Under the pieces are notes generated by a model. That model was given only the letters and a program-made list of their open reading frames with translations. It was not told the origin of the DNA and made no database searches. Below, piece by piece: positions 1 through 6,445 of a DNA stretch of 22,525 nt. Every line of letters begins with the position of its first letter. Within the stretch, counting starts at the first letter, position 1. Source of the DNA: JAPOQD01 sp964620555 (GTDB lineage: Bacteria > Pseudomonadota > Gammaproteobacteria > Pseudomonadales > Halieaceae); assembly GCA_964620555.1 (NCBI GenBank), contig CAZUGZ010000035.1, forward strand, positions 1 through 22,525. Reading direction: 5' to 3'. Both the position numbers and the translations under genes were made by a program.

Positions 1-4
1 TACC

Positions 5-256
5 TTATCGGTTATAGCGGCCAAGTCGGTCTTCATAGAGGTCATCCCTGGTCCAAGTGCGCGGGCCGAGGTCGCGGCCATGCCGCCTGATTGATTCTCT
101 GAGCGCGGCAATACGCTCCTGTTTGACGCCGGCATCGCTTTTTGCGACGGCAGTCAGGTAGTCTCGCACCATAGCTGTCAACGTCGTATTCTTGTCAATG
201 GCTATCTTGCGCACTTTCTTCATGATTTCCTCGTCAATACTCAGCGTAATATTCAT
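5..256 (-). CDS. VapB-like ribbon-helix-helix antitoxin; toxin partner off the left edge
   Basis: An 83-residue protein that looks like an antitoxin of a type II toxin-antitoxin pair. Its N-terminus (MNITLSIDEEIMKKVRKIA) reads as the beta strand and first helix of a ribbon-helix-helix DNA-binding fold, followed by TTLTAMVRDYL as the second helix. The basic C-terminal half would be the toxin-binding tail. This pattern is known from the DUF6364/VapB antitoxins that precede PIN toxins. ATG at 256 follows a good ribosome site (GGGGAAG, about 263-269). The gene reads out of the window to the left and stops 5 bases from the edge, so a toxin gene should begin immediately outside. The family is inferred from sequence character; the identity of the toxin cannot be seen. 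Confidence 0.75.
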   Translation of the reverse strand: MNITLSIDEEIMKKVRKIAIDKNTTLTAMVRDYLTAVAKSDAGVKQERIAALRESIRRHGRDLGPRTWTRDDLYEDRLGRYNR

Positions 257-298
257 ATTATCTTCCCCGGCTTATATTTCACATATTAAGTGAGAACC

Positions 299-328
299 AT
301 AATAAGGGCAAAGGTGGTTACAAGTCAA
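299..328 (-). promoter_or_regulatory. Predicted promoter of the leftmost antitoxin gene
   Basis: Read on the minus strand, TTGACT (328-323) and TATTAT (304-299) are separated by 18 bases and would start transcription near 292, about 36 bases before the ATG at 256. A small inverted repeat, TCAC-N7-GTGA (279-293), lies at the predicted start point and could be the autoregulatory operator. The hexamers are seen in the sequence; promoter activity is inferred. Confidence 0.45.
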
Positions 329-344
329 GGCACTTCAGAGAGCT

Positions 345-477
345 TGTTAGGAACAAATGAACTGTCCGCAGCTCAGCCAGTGGTGCTGGAAGGCACATCA
401 ATAAATCTTCCAGTAAGCAAAGGAAAAGCGGACAATCTATTTGCTACAGAACCGGACAGTTCTGTTTGTTGCTAACA
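345..477. mobile_element. 133-bp MITE-like or decayed IS element with terminal inverted repeats
   Basis: The left end reads TGTTAGGAACAAAT then GAACTGTCCG (345-368). The right end, read on the opposite strand from 477, gives TGTTAGCAACAAACA then GAACTGTCCG. The two ends match at about 22 of 24 positions with one gap. Elements that begin TG and end CA with imperfect repeats of this length resemble the IS3/IS481 type, but I do not recognise the exact family. No transposase can be read inside 133 bases, so this is either a non-autonomous miniature element or an internally deleted IS. An internal hairpin, CTGGAAG (386-392) and CTTCCAG (407-413), is also present. I see no clear target-site duplication. 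Confidence 0.6.
377..477. repeat. 101-bp direct repeat, copy 1
   Basis: This stretch recurs at 1408-1508 with 99 of 101 identical bases; the only differences are at 464 and 474. It is the right three quarters of the IS-like element at 345-477, including its right terminal repeat. The pair encloses the toxin-antitoxin genes at 527-1185. Confidence 0.95.
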
Positions 478-526
478 GAATCCGGCAAGATTTCAAGAAT
501 TTCGATGCTGAACGGGAAACCACAGA

Positions 527-931
527 TCATGCAGAAGGGTCAATCAACTCAACGCCCGTGGACTGAAAGTGGCGCGTATTCCGCGTCACGACCGCAAGCC
601 CGTGCTCAAGCGCCGTGGCGGCCAGCAGCAGGTCGGCGCTGTGGTTGCCGATCCTGGCGGAAAGCTGGCCCCAGCGCCGGGCCACCGCCAAATCGATCCC
701 GAGTATGTGATCCCCGTACATCTCGATCAGACCGTCCAGCCACTCACCGAGTCTGAGAGCGAATTCCGGATCGGATTGTCGCTGCCGCGCAATGCCTCTT
801 TCGATCTCGCCGACGGTAACGACACTGATATAAAGATCGGCAGTGCGCTGGTTTGCCAACCAATCGACGACATTAGGAAATCGATCTCTCCTGCGCAACG
901 CGGAAAGCACATCGGTGTCGATCAGATACAT
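527..931 (-). CDS. PIN-domain toxin (VapC/FitB-type ribonuclease)
   Basis: A 134-residue PIN-domain protein, the expected length for a VapC-type toxin. Members of this family are Mg-dependent RNases that cut tRNA, rRNA or mRNA when their antitoxin is lost. The acidic active-site positions are visible: D5 and D7 in MYLIDTDVLSAL, E42 in TVGEIERG, D100 in HSADLLLAATA, and N118 in VTRNTRHF, the usual asparagine of the last motif. It is translated directly after the Phd-like antitoxin, with ATG and the antitoxin stop sharing one base (TGATG at 931). That overlap is typical of coupled toxin-antitoxin operons. All key residues are intact, so it looks functional. The RNA target cannot be predicted. 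The gene lies between two copies of a 101-bp repeat. Confidence 0.88.
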   Translation of the reverse strand: MYLIDTDVLSALRRRDRFPNVVDWLANQRTADLYISVVTVGEIERGIARQRQSDPEFALRLGEWLDGLIEMYGDHILGIDLAVARRWGQLSARIGNHSADLLLAATALEHGLAVVTRNTRHFQSTGVELIDPSA

Positions 932-1185
932 CAGAATTCGACTTTTCTCGGCGCAACTTTCAGTCGCGCGAAATCCTCACCGCCCTGCGGCATTTCCAGT
1001 AGCATCTCGGCCAAGCCCGGCGCTGCGGCCTTTTCCATCCGGCGAAGCCGCTCATATTCGGTCGTCGAAAGCACCACGACAGCCGGCTTCCCGCGCCGCG
1101 TCACCTGCTGCGGCGTACCGGCCAGCGCAGCTTCAACCACGGCGCTGAACTTGTTCTTGGCATCTTGAAGGGGCCACTCGATCAT
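931..1185 (-). CDS. Phd/YefM-family antitoxin
   Basis: An 84-residue antitoxin of the Phd/YefM type. The N-terminal half (IEWPLQDAKNKFSAVVEAAL, then PQQVTRRGKPAVVVLSTTEYERLR) has the family pattern: a short strand, the AKNKFS helix, and the RRGKPAVV and EYERL segments that form the DNA-binding dimer. The tail (MLLEMPQGGEDFARLKVAPRK) would wrap the PIN toxin encoded next. I chose ATG 1185 because it starts the family's conserved N-terminus and has a strong ribosome site (GAGAGAGG) just upstream; an in-frame TTG at 1203 would add six residues. The stop overlaps the toxin start by one base. Antitoxins of this family repress their own operon, and a palindrome over the -10 box fits that. Confidence 0.88.
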   Translation of the reverse strand: MIEWPLQDAKNKFSAVVEAALAGTPQQVTRRGKPAVVVLSTTEYERLRRMEKAAAPGLAEMLLEMPQGGEDFARLKVAPRKVEF

Positions 1186-1206
1186 GCGTAATCCTCTCTC
1201 CAAACA

Positions 1207-1240
1207 GCTAGATTATCTATCTAGCCGAACGCCAAGTCAA
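1207..1240 (-). promoter_or_regulatory. Promoter and palindromic operator of the Phd/PIN operon
   Basis: On the minus strand, TTGACT (1240-1235) and GATAAT (1217-1212) are spaced by exactly 17 bases, a strong sigma-70 type promoter. A 19-base palindrome, GCTAGATAGATAATCTAGC (arms 1207-1212 and 1220-1225), covers the -10 box. Bound Phd-type antitoxin there would block polymerase. The match is seen directly; repression is inferred from the family. Confidence 0.7.
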
Positions 1241-1407
1241 ATAAGCAAGCCGCTGCGTCGGTGAGAGTGCATGGCGTGGCTGTGGCAGAGTTGGCGACGC
1301 CTTGCCGGGATTGGCCAGGGTTGCAAACAGGGATATTGCTTCCCTGACTATTTCTTCTTCCGGAAGCGGATTGGAAGTACGCCGGGTCGTTGCATTGTAA
1401 AATTCGC
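1241..1407. other. Spacer between toxin-antitoxin promoter and second repeat; nothing recognised
   Basis: The interval from 1186 to the leuS start has no recognisable gene. Its ends are explained by the operon promoter and the second repeat, but 1241-1407 is not. A 71-codon frame on the minus strand (1432-1217) crosses it and enters the repeat and the promoter. It has no ribosome site or family resemblance I can name, so I treat it as chance or as decayed DNA brought in with the cassette. Confidence 0.4.
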
Positions 1408-1508
1408 CCAGTGGTGCTGGAAGGCACATCAATAAATCTTCCAGTAAGCAAAGGAAAAGCGGACAATCTATTTGCTACAGAACCGGACAGTTCTATTTGT
1501 TGCTGACA
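1408..1508. repeat. 101-bp direct repeat, copy 2 (right end of a truncated IS-like element)
   Basis: This copy is 99 of 101 identical to 377-477 and ends with the same terminal repeat, read inward as TGTCAGCAACAAATAGAACT. The matching left terminal repeat is missing next to it, so this is a 5'-truncated copy. Alternatively it is the right end of a larger unit running from 345 to 1508. Core chromosome with the leuS promoter begins immediately after it. Confidence 0.95.
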
Positions 1509-1530
1509 CGCCTGAATGGCGGGCCTTTGG

Positions 1531-1539
1531 TGGTAGAAT
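1531..1539 (+). promoter_or_regulatory. Predicted extended -10 promoter of leuS
   Basis: TGGTAGAAT (1531-1539) is an extended -10 element: TG, one base, then TAGAAT with five of six consensus positions. The spot 17 bases upstream (CCTGAA, 1511-1516) is a poor -35 box. The element ends 23 bases upstream at 1508, so any original upstream promoter sequence may have been replaced. Activity is inferred. Confidence 0.45.
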
Positions 1540-1581
1540 GCGCGGTTGTTTTTCAACGTAGACGAGCCGGCCCACCCTGGC

Positions 1582-4056
1582 ATGAACGAGCAGTACCAAC
1601 CCCATAGCGTGGAACGGGACGCGCAAGCGTATTGGCGCGAGCACGACAGCTTTGCCGCGCGACGCGACGATGAGCGGGAGAAGTTCTACTGCCTGGCCAT
1701 GTTCCCCTACCCCAGTGGCAATCTGCACATGGGGCATGTCCGCAATTACACCATCGCCGATGTCATTGCCCGGTTTCAGCGCATGCAGGGGCGCAACGTA
1801 TTGCAGCCCATGGGTTGGGACGCCTTTGGCATGCCGGCGGAAAATGCCGCCATCGAAAACCGGACCCCCCCGGCGGACTGGACCGCGGACAATATCGAGG
1901 CCATGCGGCGGCAGTTGCAAAGGCTGGGTTTTGCTTACGACTGGCAGCGCGAACTGGCCACCTGTGACCCGGATTACTACCGCTGGGAACAGTGGTTTTT
2001 CACGCGGCTGTTCGAGCAGGGCCTGGCCTACAAGAAACTGGCGGAGGTCAACTGGTGTGCTAACGACCAGACCGTGCTGGCCAATGAGCAGGTGGTGGAC
2101 GGCTGCTGCTGGCGCTGCGGCCAGCCGGTCCAGCGGCGCCAGGTAAGCCAGTGGTTCATCCGCATTACCGCCTATGCCCAGCAGCTTCTGGATGACCTGG
2201 ACCAGCTCCAGGACTGGCCGGAGCAGGTGCGCACCATGCAGCGCAACTGGATCGGACGCTCCGAGGGCGTCACCCTGCGCTTCGACCTGGCCGCCGAGGG
2301 CGAGGAACCCCTGGAAGTCTATACCACCCGCCCGGATACGCTGATGGGCGCCACCTACATGGCGCTGTCGCCACAACACCCGCTGGCCCGCCGGGTGGCC
2401 CAGGGAAACCCGCAACTGGCCGCCTTTATCGAGGAGCAAAACGTCGGTGGAGTCGCCGAGGCCGAACTGGCCAACCAGGAAAAACTCGGCATGGCCACCG
2501 GGTTGCATGCGCTGCACCCGCTCACCGGCGCGGAAATTCCCATTTGGGTGGCCAATTTCGTGCTCATGAGCTACGGCTCGGGAGCGGTGATGTCGGTCCC
2601 CGGACACGACCAGCGCGACCACGAATTCGCCCGCAAATACCGGTTGCCCATCGTCCAGGTAATCGACAAGCCGGACGGCGCCCACCACTACGACCCCGCC
2701 ACCTGGCAGGACTGGTACGCCGACAAGGAGGATGTGGTCACCGTCAATTCCGGCGCGTTCGACGGCCTCGACTTCGAGGCTGCCTGCGCCGCCATCGCCG
2801 ACCACCTGGAAGCCCGGGGCCGGGGCCGACGCACGGTGAATTTCCGCCTGCGCGATTGGGGCGTCTCCCGGCAGCGCTATTGGGGCACGCCCATTCCCAT
2901 CATCAACTGTGAAGTCTGTGGGGAGGTGGCGGTGCCGGAACAGGACCTGCCGGTGGTGCTGCCCACCCAGATTGAATTCGATGGTGTCGGCTCGCCACTG
3001 CGGCAGATGCCGGAATTCCTGGCGGTGGACTGTCCCTGCTGCGGGCTTCCTGCGCAACGGGAGACAGATACTTTCGACACCTTCATGGAATCGTCCTGGT
3101 ATTACGCCCGCTATGCCTGCCCCGGCAACCGGCAGGCAATGCTGGATGCCGAGGCGGACTACTGGACGCCGGTGGACCAGTACGTCGGTGGCATCGAGCA
3201 CGCCATCCTGCACCTGCTGTACGCCCGCTTCTTCCACAAACTGCTGCGCGACCACGGCCTGGTCAGTTCCGATGAACCCTTCAGCCGCCTGCTGACCCAG
3301 GGGATGGTGCACAAGGACGGGGCCAAGATGTCCAAGTCCAAGGGCAATACGGTGGATCCGGAACAACTCATCGAACGCTACGGAGCCGATACGCTGCGCC
3401 TGTTCAGCATGTTCGCGGCGCCGCCGGAACAGTCGCTGGAATGGTCTGATGACGGGGTACGGGGAGCACACCGCTTCCTGAAACGGCTGTGGCGGCTGGT
3501 CGCCGAACAGCGCTCCGCCGCGCCCGTCGAAGCGCTGGCGGCAGCCGGCCTGGATGACCGGCAACGCGCACTGCGCCGCAAGACCCATCAGACCATCGCC
3601 AAGGTCAGCGACGATTACCAGCGACGGCAGACCTTCAACACCGCGGTGGCGGCGGTGATGGAGCTGAGCAATGCGCTGGGCAGGGTGCGCCAGGGGCCCG
3701 AGCGGGGACAGGACCTGGCGGTGGAGCGGGAGGCGCTGCAGGCCTGTGTGCTGATGATGGCCCCGATCACACCGCACATCTGTCACCATCTGTGGCGCCT
3801 GTGGGGAGGAGAAAGCGTGCTCGATGAGCCCTGGCCGCAGGTGGACCCCGGCGCCCTGGCGCGCGACAGCATCGGCATGGTGGTGCAGGTCAACGGCAAG
3901 CTCCGCGCCCGCCTGGAAGCGCCCGCCGATGCCGACCGCGAGGCGCTGCAGACGCTGGCCATGGCGCAGCCCAACGTGGAGAAACACCTGCAGGGCGTCA
4001 CCGTGCGCAAGGTCATTGTGGTACCGGAAAAATTGATCAACATCGTCGCCAATTAG
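1582..4056 (+). CDS. leuS: Leucyl-tRNA synthetase
   Basis: A class I aminoacyl-tRNA synthetase that charges tRNA-Leu in the cytoplasm. The 824-residue product carries HMGH (49-52) and KMSKS (582-586), the two ATP-binding signatures. It also has the editing domain (YTTRPDTLMGATY, then SVPGHDQRDHEFA) and the RLRDWGVSRQRYWG return to the catalytic core. A zinc-type insert has cysteines at 443, 446, 484, 486 and 487. ATG 1582 begins MNEQYQPHSVERDAQAYW, matching the family N-terminus; the longer frame from TTG 1546 would add twelve unlike residues. It is about 35 residues shorter than E. coli LeuRS, mainly because the insertion just before KMSKS is reduced to a few residues. It is the first gene of an operon with lptE, 10 bases downstream. 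Confidence 0.98.
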   Translation: MNEQYQPHSVERDAQAYWREHDSFAARRDDEREKFYCLAMFPYPSGNLHMGHVRNYTIADVIARFQRMQGRNVLQPMGWDAFGMPAENAAIENRTPPADWTADNIEAMRRQLQRLGFAYDWQRELATCDPDYYRWEQWFFTRLFEQGLAYKKLAEVNWCANDQTVLANEQVVDGCCWRCGQPVQRRQVSQWFIRITAYAQQLLDDLDQLQDWPEQVRTMQRNWIGRSEGVTLRFDLAAEGEEPLEVYTTRPDTLMGATYMALSPQHPLARRVAQGNPQLAAFIEEQNVGGVAEAELANQEKLGMATGLHALHPLTGAEIPIWVANFVLMSYGSGAVMSVPGHDQRDHEFARKYRLPIVQVIDKPDGAHHYDPATWQDWYADKEDVVTVNSGAFDGLDFEAACAAIADHLEARGRGRRTVNFRLRDWGVSRQRYWGTPIPIINCEVCGEVAVPEQDLPVVLPTQIEFDGVGSPLRQMPEFLAVDCPCCGLPAQRETDTFDTFMESSWYYARYACPGNRQAMLDAEADYWTPVDQYVGGIEHAILHLLYARFFHKLLRDHGLVSSDEPFSRLLTQGMVHKDGAKMSKSKGNTVDPEQLIERYGADTLRLFSMFAAPPEQSLEWSDDGVRGAHRFLKRLWRLVAEQRSAAPVEALAAAGLDDRQRALRRKTHQTIAKVSDDYQRRQTFNTAVAAVMELSNALGRVRQGPERGQDLAVEREALQACVLMMAPITPHICHHLWRLWGGESVLDEPWPQVDPGALARDSIGMVVQVNGKLRARLEAPADADREALQTLAMAQPNVEKHLQGVTVRKVIVVPEKLINIVAN

Positions 4057-4066
4057 GAGCCTGCCG

Positions 4067-4555
4067 ATGCGTGCTCGCCATCTGCTGCTGATTGTCCCGC
4101 TGCTGTTGTCGGGCTGCGGGTTCCATTTGCGGGGTACGCTGGAAATGCCGCCCGACTGGCTGGCGATGCACCTGCGCAGCCCCAGCCCACACGGCGAACT
4201 GACCCGCCAGGTGCGCGCTGCCCTGGCCAATGCCGGGGTACAGTGGCTGGACGCGGGTAGCGCCAACTACACCCTGCAACTGGGTGTTGAGCACTTCGAA
4301 CAGCGCAACCTGACGATCGCCGCCAACGCCCGCGCCGCGGAGTTCGAGCTGCAGCTCAGCACCACCCTGGGGGTGCGGGACCGCAACGGTGTGGAATTGC
4401 TGCCGCCAAGCCGGGTCAGCAGCACCCGCATCATGGCCCACGACCCGGAGAAGGTTTCCGGCAAGGCGGAGGAAACCGACCTGACCCGCGCCGAGATGCG
4501 GGTGGAACTGGTACAGCAGATCCTGCGCCGCATCCGCTTTCTGGCCACGCGCTGA
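4067..4555 (+). CDS. lptE: LPS-assembly lipoprotein LptE
   Basis: LptE is the outer-membrane lipoprotein that plugs the LptD barrel and helps deliver lipopolysaccharide to the cell surface. The 162-residue product starts with a lipoprotein signal peptide: two arginines, a hydrophobic stretch, then the lipobox LLSGC with the acylated cysteine at 17. It continues with CGFHLRGT, a hallmark of the family. The later LTRAEMRVELVQQILRRI helix is also typical. It is somewhat shorter than E. coli LptE (about 190 residues). The start has an AGGAG ribosome site (4056-4060 region) and the stop overlaps the holA start by one base (TGATG), so the two are translationally coupled. The leuS-lptE-holA order is conserved in gammaproteobacteria, which supports the call despite low sequence conservation. 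Confidence 0.92.
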   Translation: MRARHLLLIVPLLLSGCGFHLRGTLEMPPDWLAMHLRSPSPHGELTRQVRAALANAGVQWLDAGSANYTLQLGVEHFEQRNLTIAANARAAEFELQLSTTLGVRDRNGVELLPPSRVSSTRIMAHDPEKVSGKAEETDLTRAEMRVELVQQILRRIRFLATR

Positions 4556-5607
4556 TGCGGCTCAAGCCCGAGCAACTCGGAGACCACCTGCAGCGGCAAC
4601 TGCTGCCGCTGTACCTGGTCAGCGGTGACGAGCTGCTGCTGGTGCAGGAAGCCTGCGATGCAATACGGGCGCGCTGCCGCGAACAGGGCTGTGAGGAGCG
4701 GGAAATCCTGACCGTGGAGGGGAAATACAACTGGGACAACCTGCTGCAAAGTTCCGCCGAACTCTCCCTGTTCGCCACGCGCAAACTGATCGAACTGCGG
4801 ATACCCAACGGCAAGCCGGGCACCGCCGGCAGCAAGGCGCTGCTGCAGTATCTGCAAAGCCCGAACCCGAACAACGTGCTGCTCATCGTGGCCGGCAAGG
4901 TGGAGCGGCAATCCACCAACAGCAAATGGTTCAAAGCGCTGGACCAGGCCGGGGTGGTGGTGCAGGTGTGGCCGGTCGGGGCCCGGCAGATGCCGGGCTG
5001 GATTCAGGCCCGGCTGCGGCAACGGGGGCTGCACATCGACGCCGACGCGCTGCAGATTCTCAGCGAGCGGGTGGAGGGCAATTTGCTGGCTGCCGCCCAG
5101 GAAGTCGAAAAACTGGCGCTGTTCGCCGACAGCAAAACCATCAACTGCGACGTGGTGCGGGGCGCGGTGGCCGACAACGCCCGCTACAACCTGTTTGCGA
5201 TGGTGGATCAGGCCCTCGCCGGCGACGCGGCCGCGGCCCTGCGAATGCTCCAGGGACTGCGCGCAGAGGGCGAGCAGCCGCCACTGGTCCTGTGGGCCAT
5301 CAGCCGCGAATTGCGGCTGCTCTACCGATGCCGGGATGCACTGGACCGGGGCCAGCCACAGCTTCGGGTACTGCGGGACCAGCGCGTCTGGGAGCAGCGC
5401 CAGCCGATCGTGGCCGCGGCGCTGCAGCGCCATCCGCTGGCCGGTCTGGCCGAGTTGATCCAGCGGGCGGCAGCGGCCGACCGCGCCGTCAAGGGCATGT
5501 CCCCGAGCACTACCAATGGTGCGGCGGATGACAATGCCTGGCACCTGCTGACCGATTTGCTGCTGGCGCTGGCGCGGGAATCGGTGCCCGGCGGCTCGCT
5601 GCACTGA
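4555..5607 (+). CDS. holA: DNA polymerase III subunit delta
   Basis: HolA is the delta subunit of the clamp loader; it opens the beta sliding clamp and loads it on primed DNA. The 350-residue length matches the family. Visible features are the N-terminal PLYLVSGDELLLVQEACDAIR segment, which starts the AAA+-like domain I and carries the clamp-contact helix, and the LFATRKLIELRIPNGKPG region. The C-terminal helical collar follows (EVEKLALFAD, then DQALAGDAAAALRMLQGLRAEGE, then LVLWAISRELRLL). Delta lacks a working ATPase site, and no Walker A motif is seen, as expected. The start shares a base with the lptE stop. It ends 12 bases from the convergent M48 gene, with no obvious terminator between them. 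Confidence 0.96.
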   Translation: MRLKPEQLGDHLQRQLLPLYLVSGDELLLVQEACDAIRARCREQGCEEREILTVEGKYNWDNLLQSSAELSLFATRKLIELRIPNGKPGTAGSKALLQYLQSPNPNNVLLIVAGKVERQSTNSKWFKALDQAGVVVQVWPVGARQMPGWIQARLRQRGLHIDADALQILSERVEGNLLAAAQEVEKLALFADSKTINCDVVRGAVADNARYNLFAMVDQALAGDAAAALRMLQGLRAEGEQPPLVLWAISRELRLLYRCRDALDRGQPQLRVLRDQRVWEQRQPIVAAALQRHPLAGLAELIQRAAAADRAVKGMSPSTTNGAADDNAWHLLTDLLLALARESVPGGSLH

Positions 5608-5619
5608 GCGGTTCGATTT

Positions 5620-6330
5620 TCAGCCGGGTCCCTGCAGTATCTGCACCGGATGGGGAGCCCGCTTTCTGGCCGGCCGCATCCCGCCCAGTTCCGCCGCCAG
5701 CCTGGTCAGGGTCGCGGCGCGGTTGGCGGGGGCAGGGTGGGTAGCGAGAAATTCCGGTAACCGCGGCCCCCCTTCCTTGGTCATTTTTTGCCACAGGCTG
5801 ACCGCCGCCCGCGGGTCGTAACCGGCGAGGGTGGCCAGCTCCAGGCCCATGCGGTCGGCCTCGGCCTCCTGGGTACGGTTGTTGGGGAGACCGATGGCGA
5901 CGTTGGCCGCCATCTCCGCGACGCTCCGCGTCCCGCCTGCGACGTTCAACAGGCTCCCGGTCAGCCCTTCGATGGCCAGCGCCATGGACATGCGTTCCGC
6001 GGTGTGGTTGGCCAGGGCGTGGGATATTTCATGCCCCATGATCTGCGCAAACTCGTCATCGGTGAGCTGCAACTTCTCGAACAGCCCGCTGTACACCGCC
6101 ATCCGGCCACCGGCCATGCACCAGGCGTTGACCGTTTCCGCTTCGTCGATGAGTGCCACGCTCCATTGCCAGGTGGCGCTGCGTGGATAGAGTTCCACCG
6201 CCGTGGCCACCAGGCGACCGGTGATCACCCGCACCCGGTCCGCCAACAGCGGGTCGTGCAGCAACTTGTTCTCTCTCTGCAACTGGCCCACGGTGCTGAC
6301 GTAGGCCCCTTTCGACTCGGCGATGGCGGT
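5620..6330 (-). CDS. M48-family metallopeptidase, N-terminus lost in assembly gap
   Basis: A zinc metallopeptidase of family M48, of the LoiP/YcaL kind that act in the periplasm on envelope proteins. The zinc site HEISH is encoded at 6033-6019 within MGHEISHALANH, and the third ligand is likely the glutamate in QEAEADRMG. NAWCMAGGRMAVYSGL and LATHPAPANRAATL are further family segments. The 236 visible residues run without interruption into the run of N: reading back from MGQLQ, the frame continues as TAIAESKGAYVST up to base 6330. A GTG at 6291 is therefore internal and not the start. The signal peptide or lipobox expected for this family would be inside the gap. It is convergent with holA. 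I cannot tell which M48 subgroup it belongs to. Confidence 0.88.
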   Translation of the reverse strand, partial: TAIAESKGAYVSTVGQLQRENKLLHDPLLADRVRVITGRLVATAVELYPRSATWQWSVALIDEAETVNAWCMAGGRMAVYSGLFEKLQLTDDEFAQIMGHEISHALANHTAERMSMALAIEGLTGSLLNVAGGTRSVAEMAANVAIGLPNNRTQEAEADRMGLELATLAGYDPRAAVSLWQKMTKEGGPRLPEFLATHPAPANRAATLTRLAAELGGMRPARKRAPHPVQILQGPG

Positions 6331-6430
6331 NNNNNNNNNNNNNNNNNNNNNNNNNNNNNNNNNNNNNNNNNNNNNNNNNNNNNNNNNNNNNNNNNNNNNN
6401 NNNNNNNNNNNNNNNNNNNNNNNNNNNNNN
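6331..6430. other. Assembly gap of exactly 100 N
   Basis: One hundred consecutive N. That round size is the conventional placeholder for a gap of unknown length, so the true distance between the M48 gene and trkH, and whether they adjoin at all, is not established by this sequence. Confidence 0.97.
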
Positions 6431-6445
6431 TGCGCCGCTGTCGGC

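Noticed and set aside
290..475. 61-codon plus-strand frame through the IS-like element
   Set aside because: It starts at a GTG within the antitoxin promoter region and translates terminal-repeat sequence; no protein features are present.
345..477. Start of a CRISPR array or phage attachment site
   Set aside because: Only two copies occur, 1,031 bp apart, with genes between them and no regular spacers or tRNA gene. The terminal inverted repeats fit a transposable element better.
527..931. PIN toxin possibly inactive because the last motif has H-F and not D-F
   Set aside because: TRNTRHF is a frequent form in VapC-like toxins, with the asparagine retained, and D5, E42 and D100 are present.
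1217..1432. 71-codon minus-strand frame beside the second repeat
   Set aside because: It crosses both the repeat and the toxin-antitoxin promoter, lacks a ribosome site and matches nothing I know. It could be decayed cargo but is not supportable as a gene.
1468..4266. A 932-codon open frame antisense to leuS
   Set aside because: GC-rich coding DNA leaves long open frames on the other strand. The translation resembles no family, and leuS has all its motifs.
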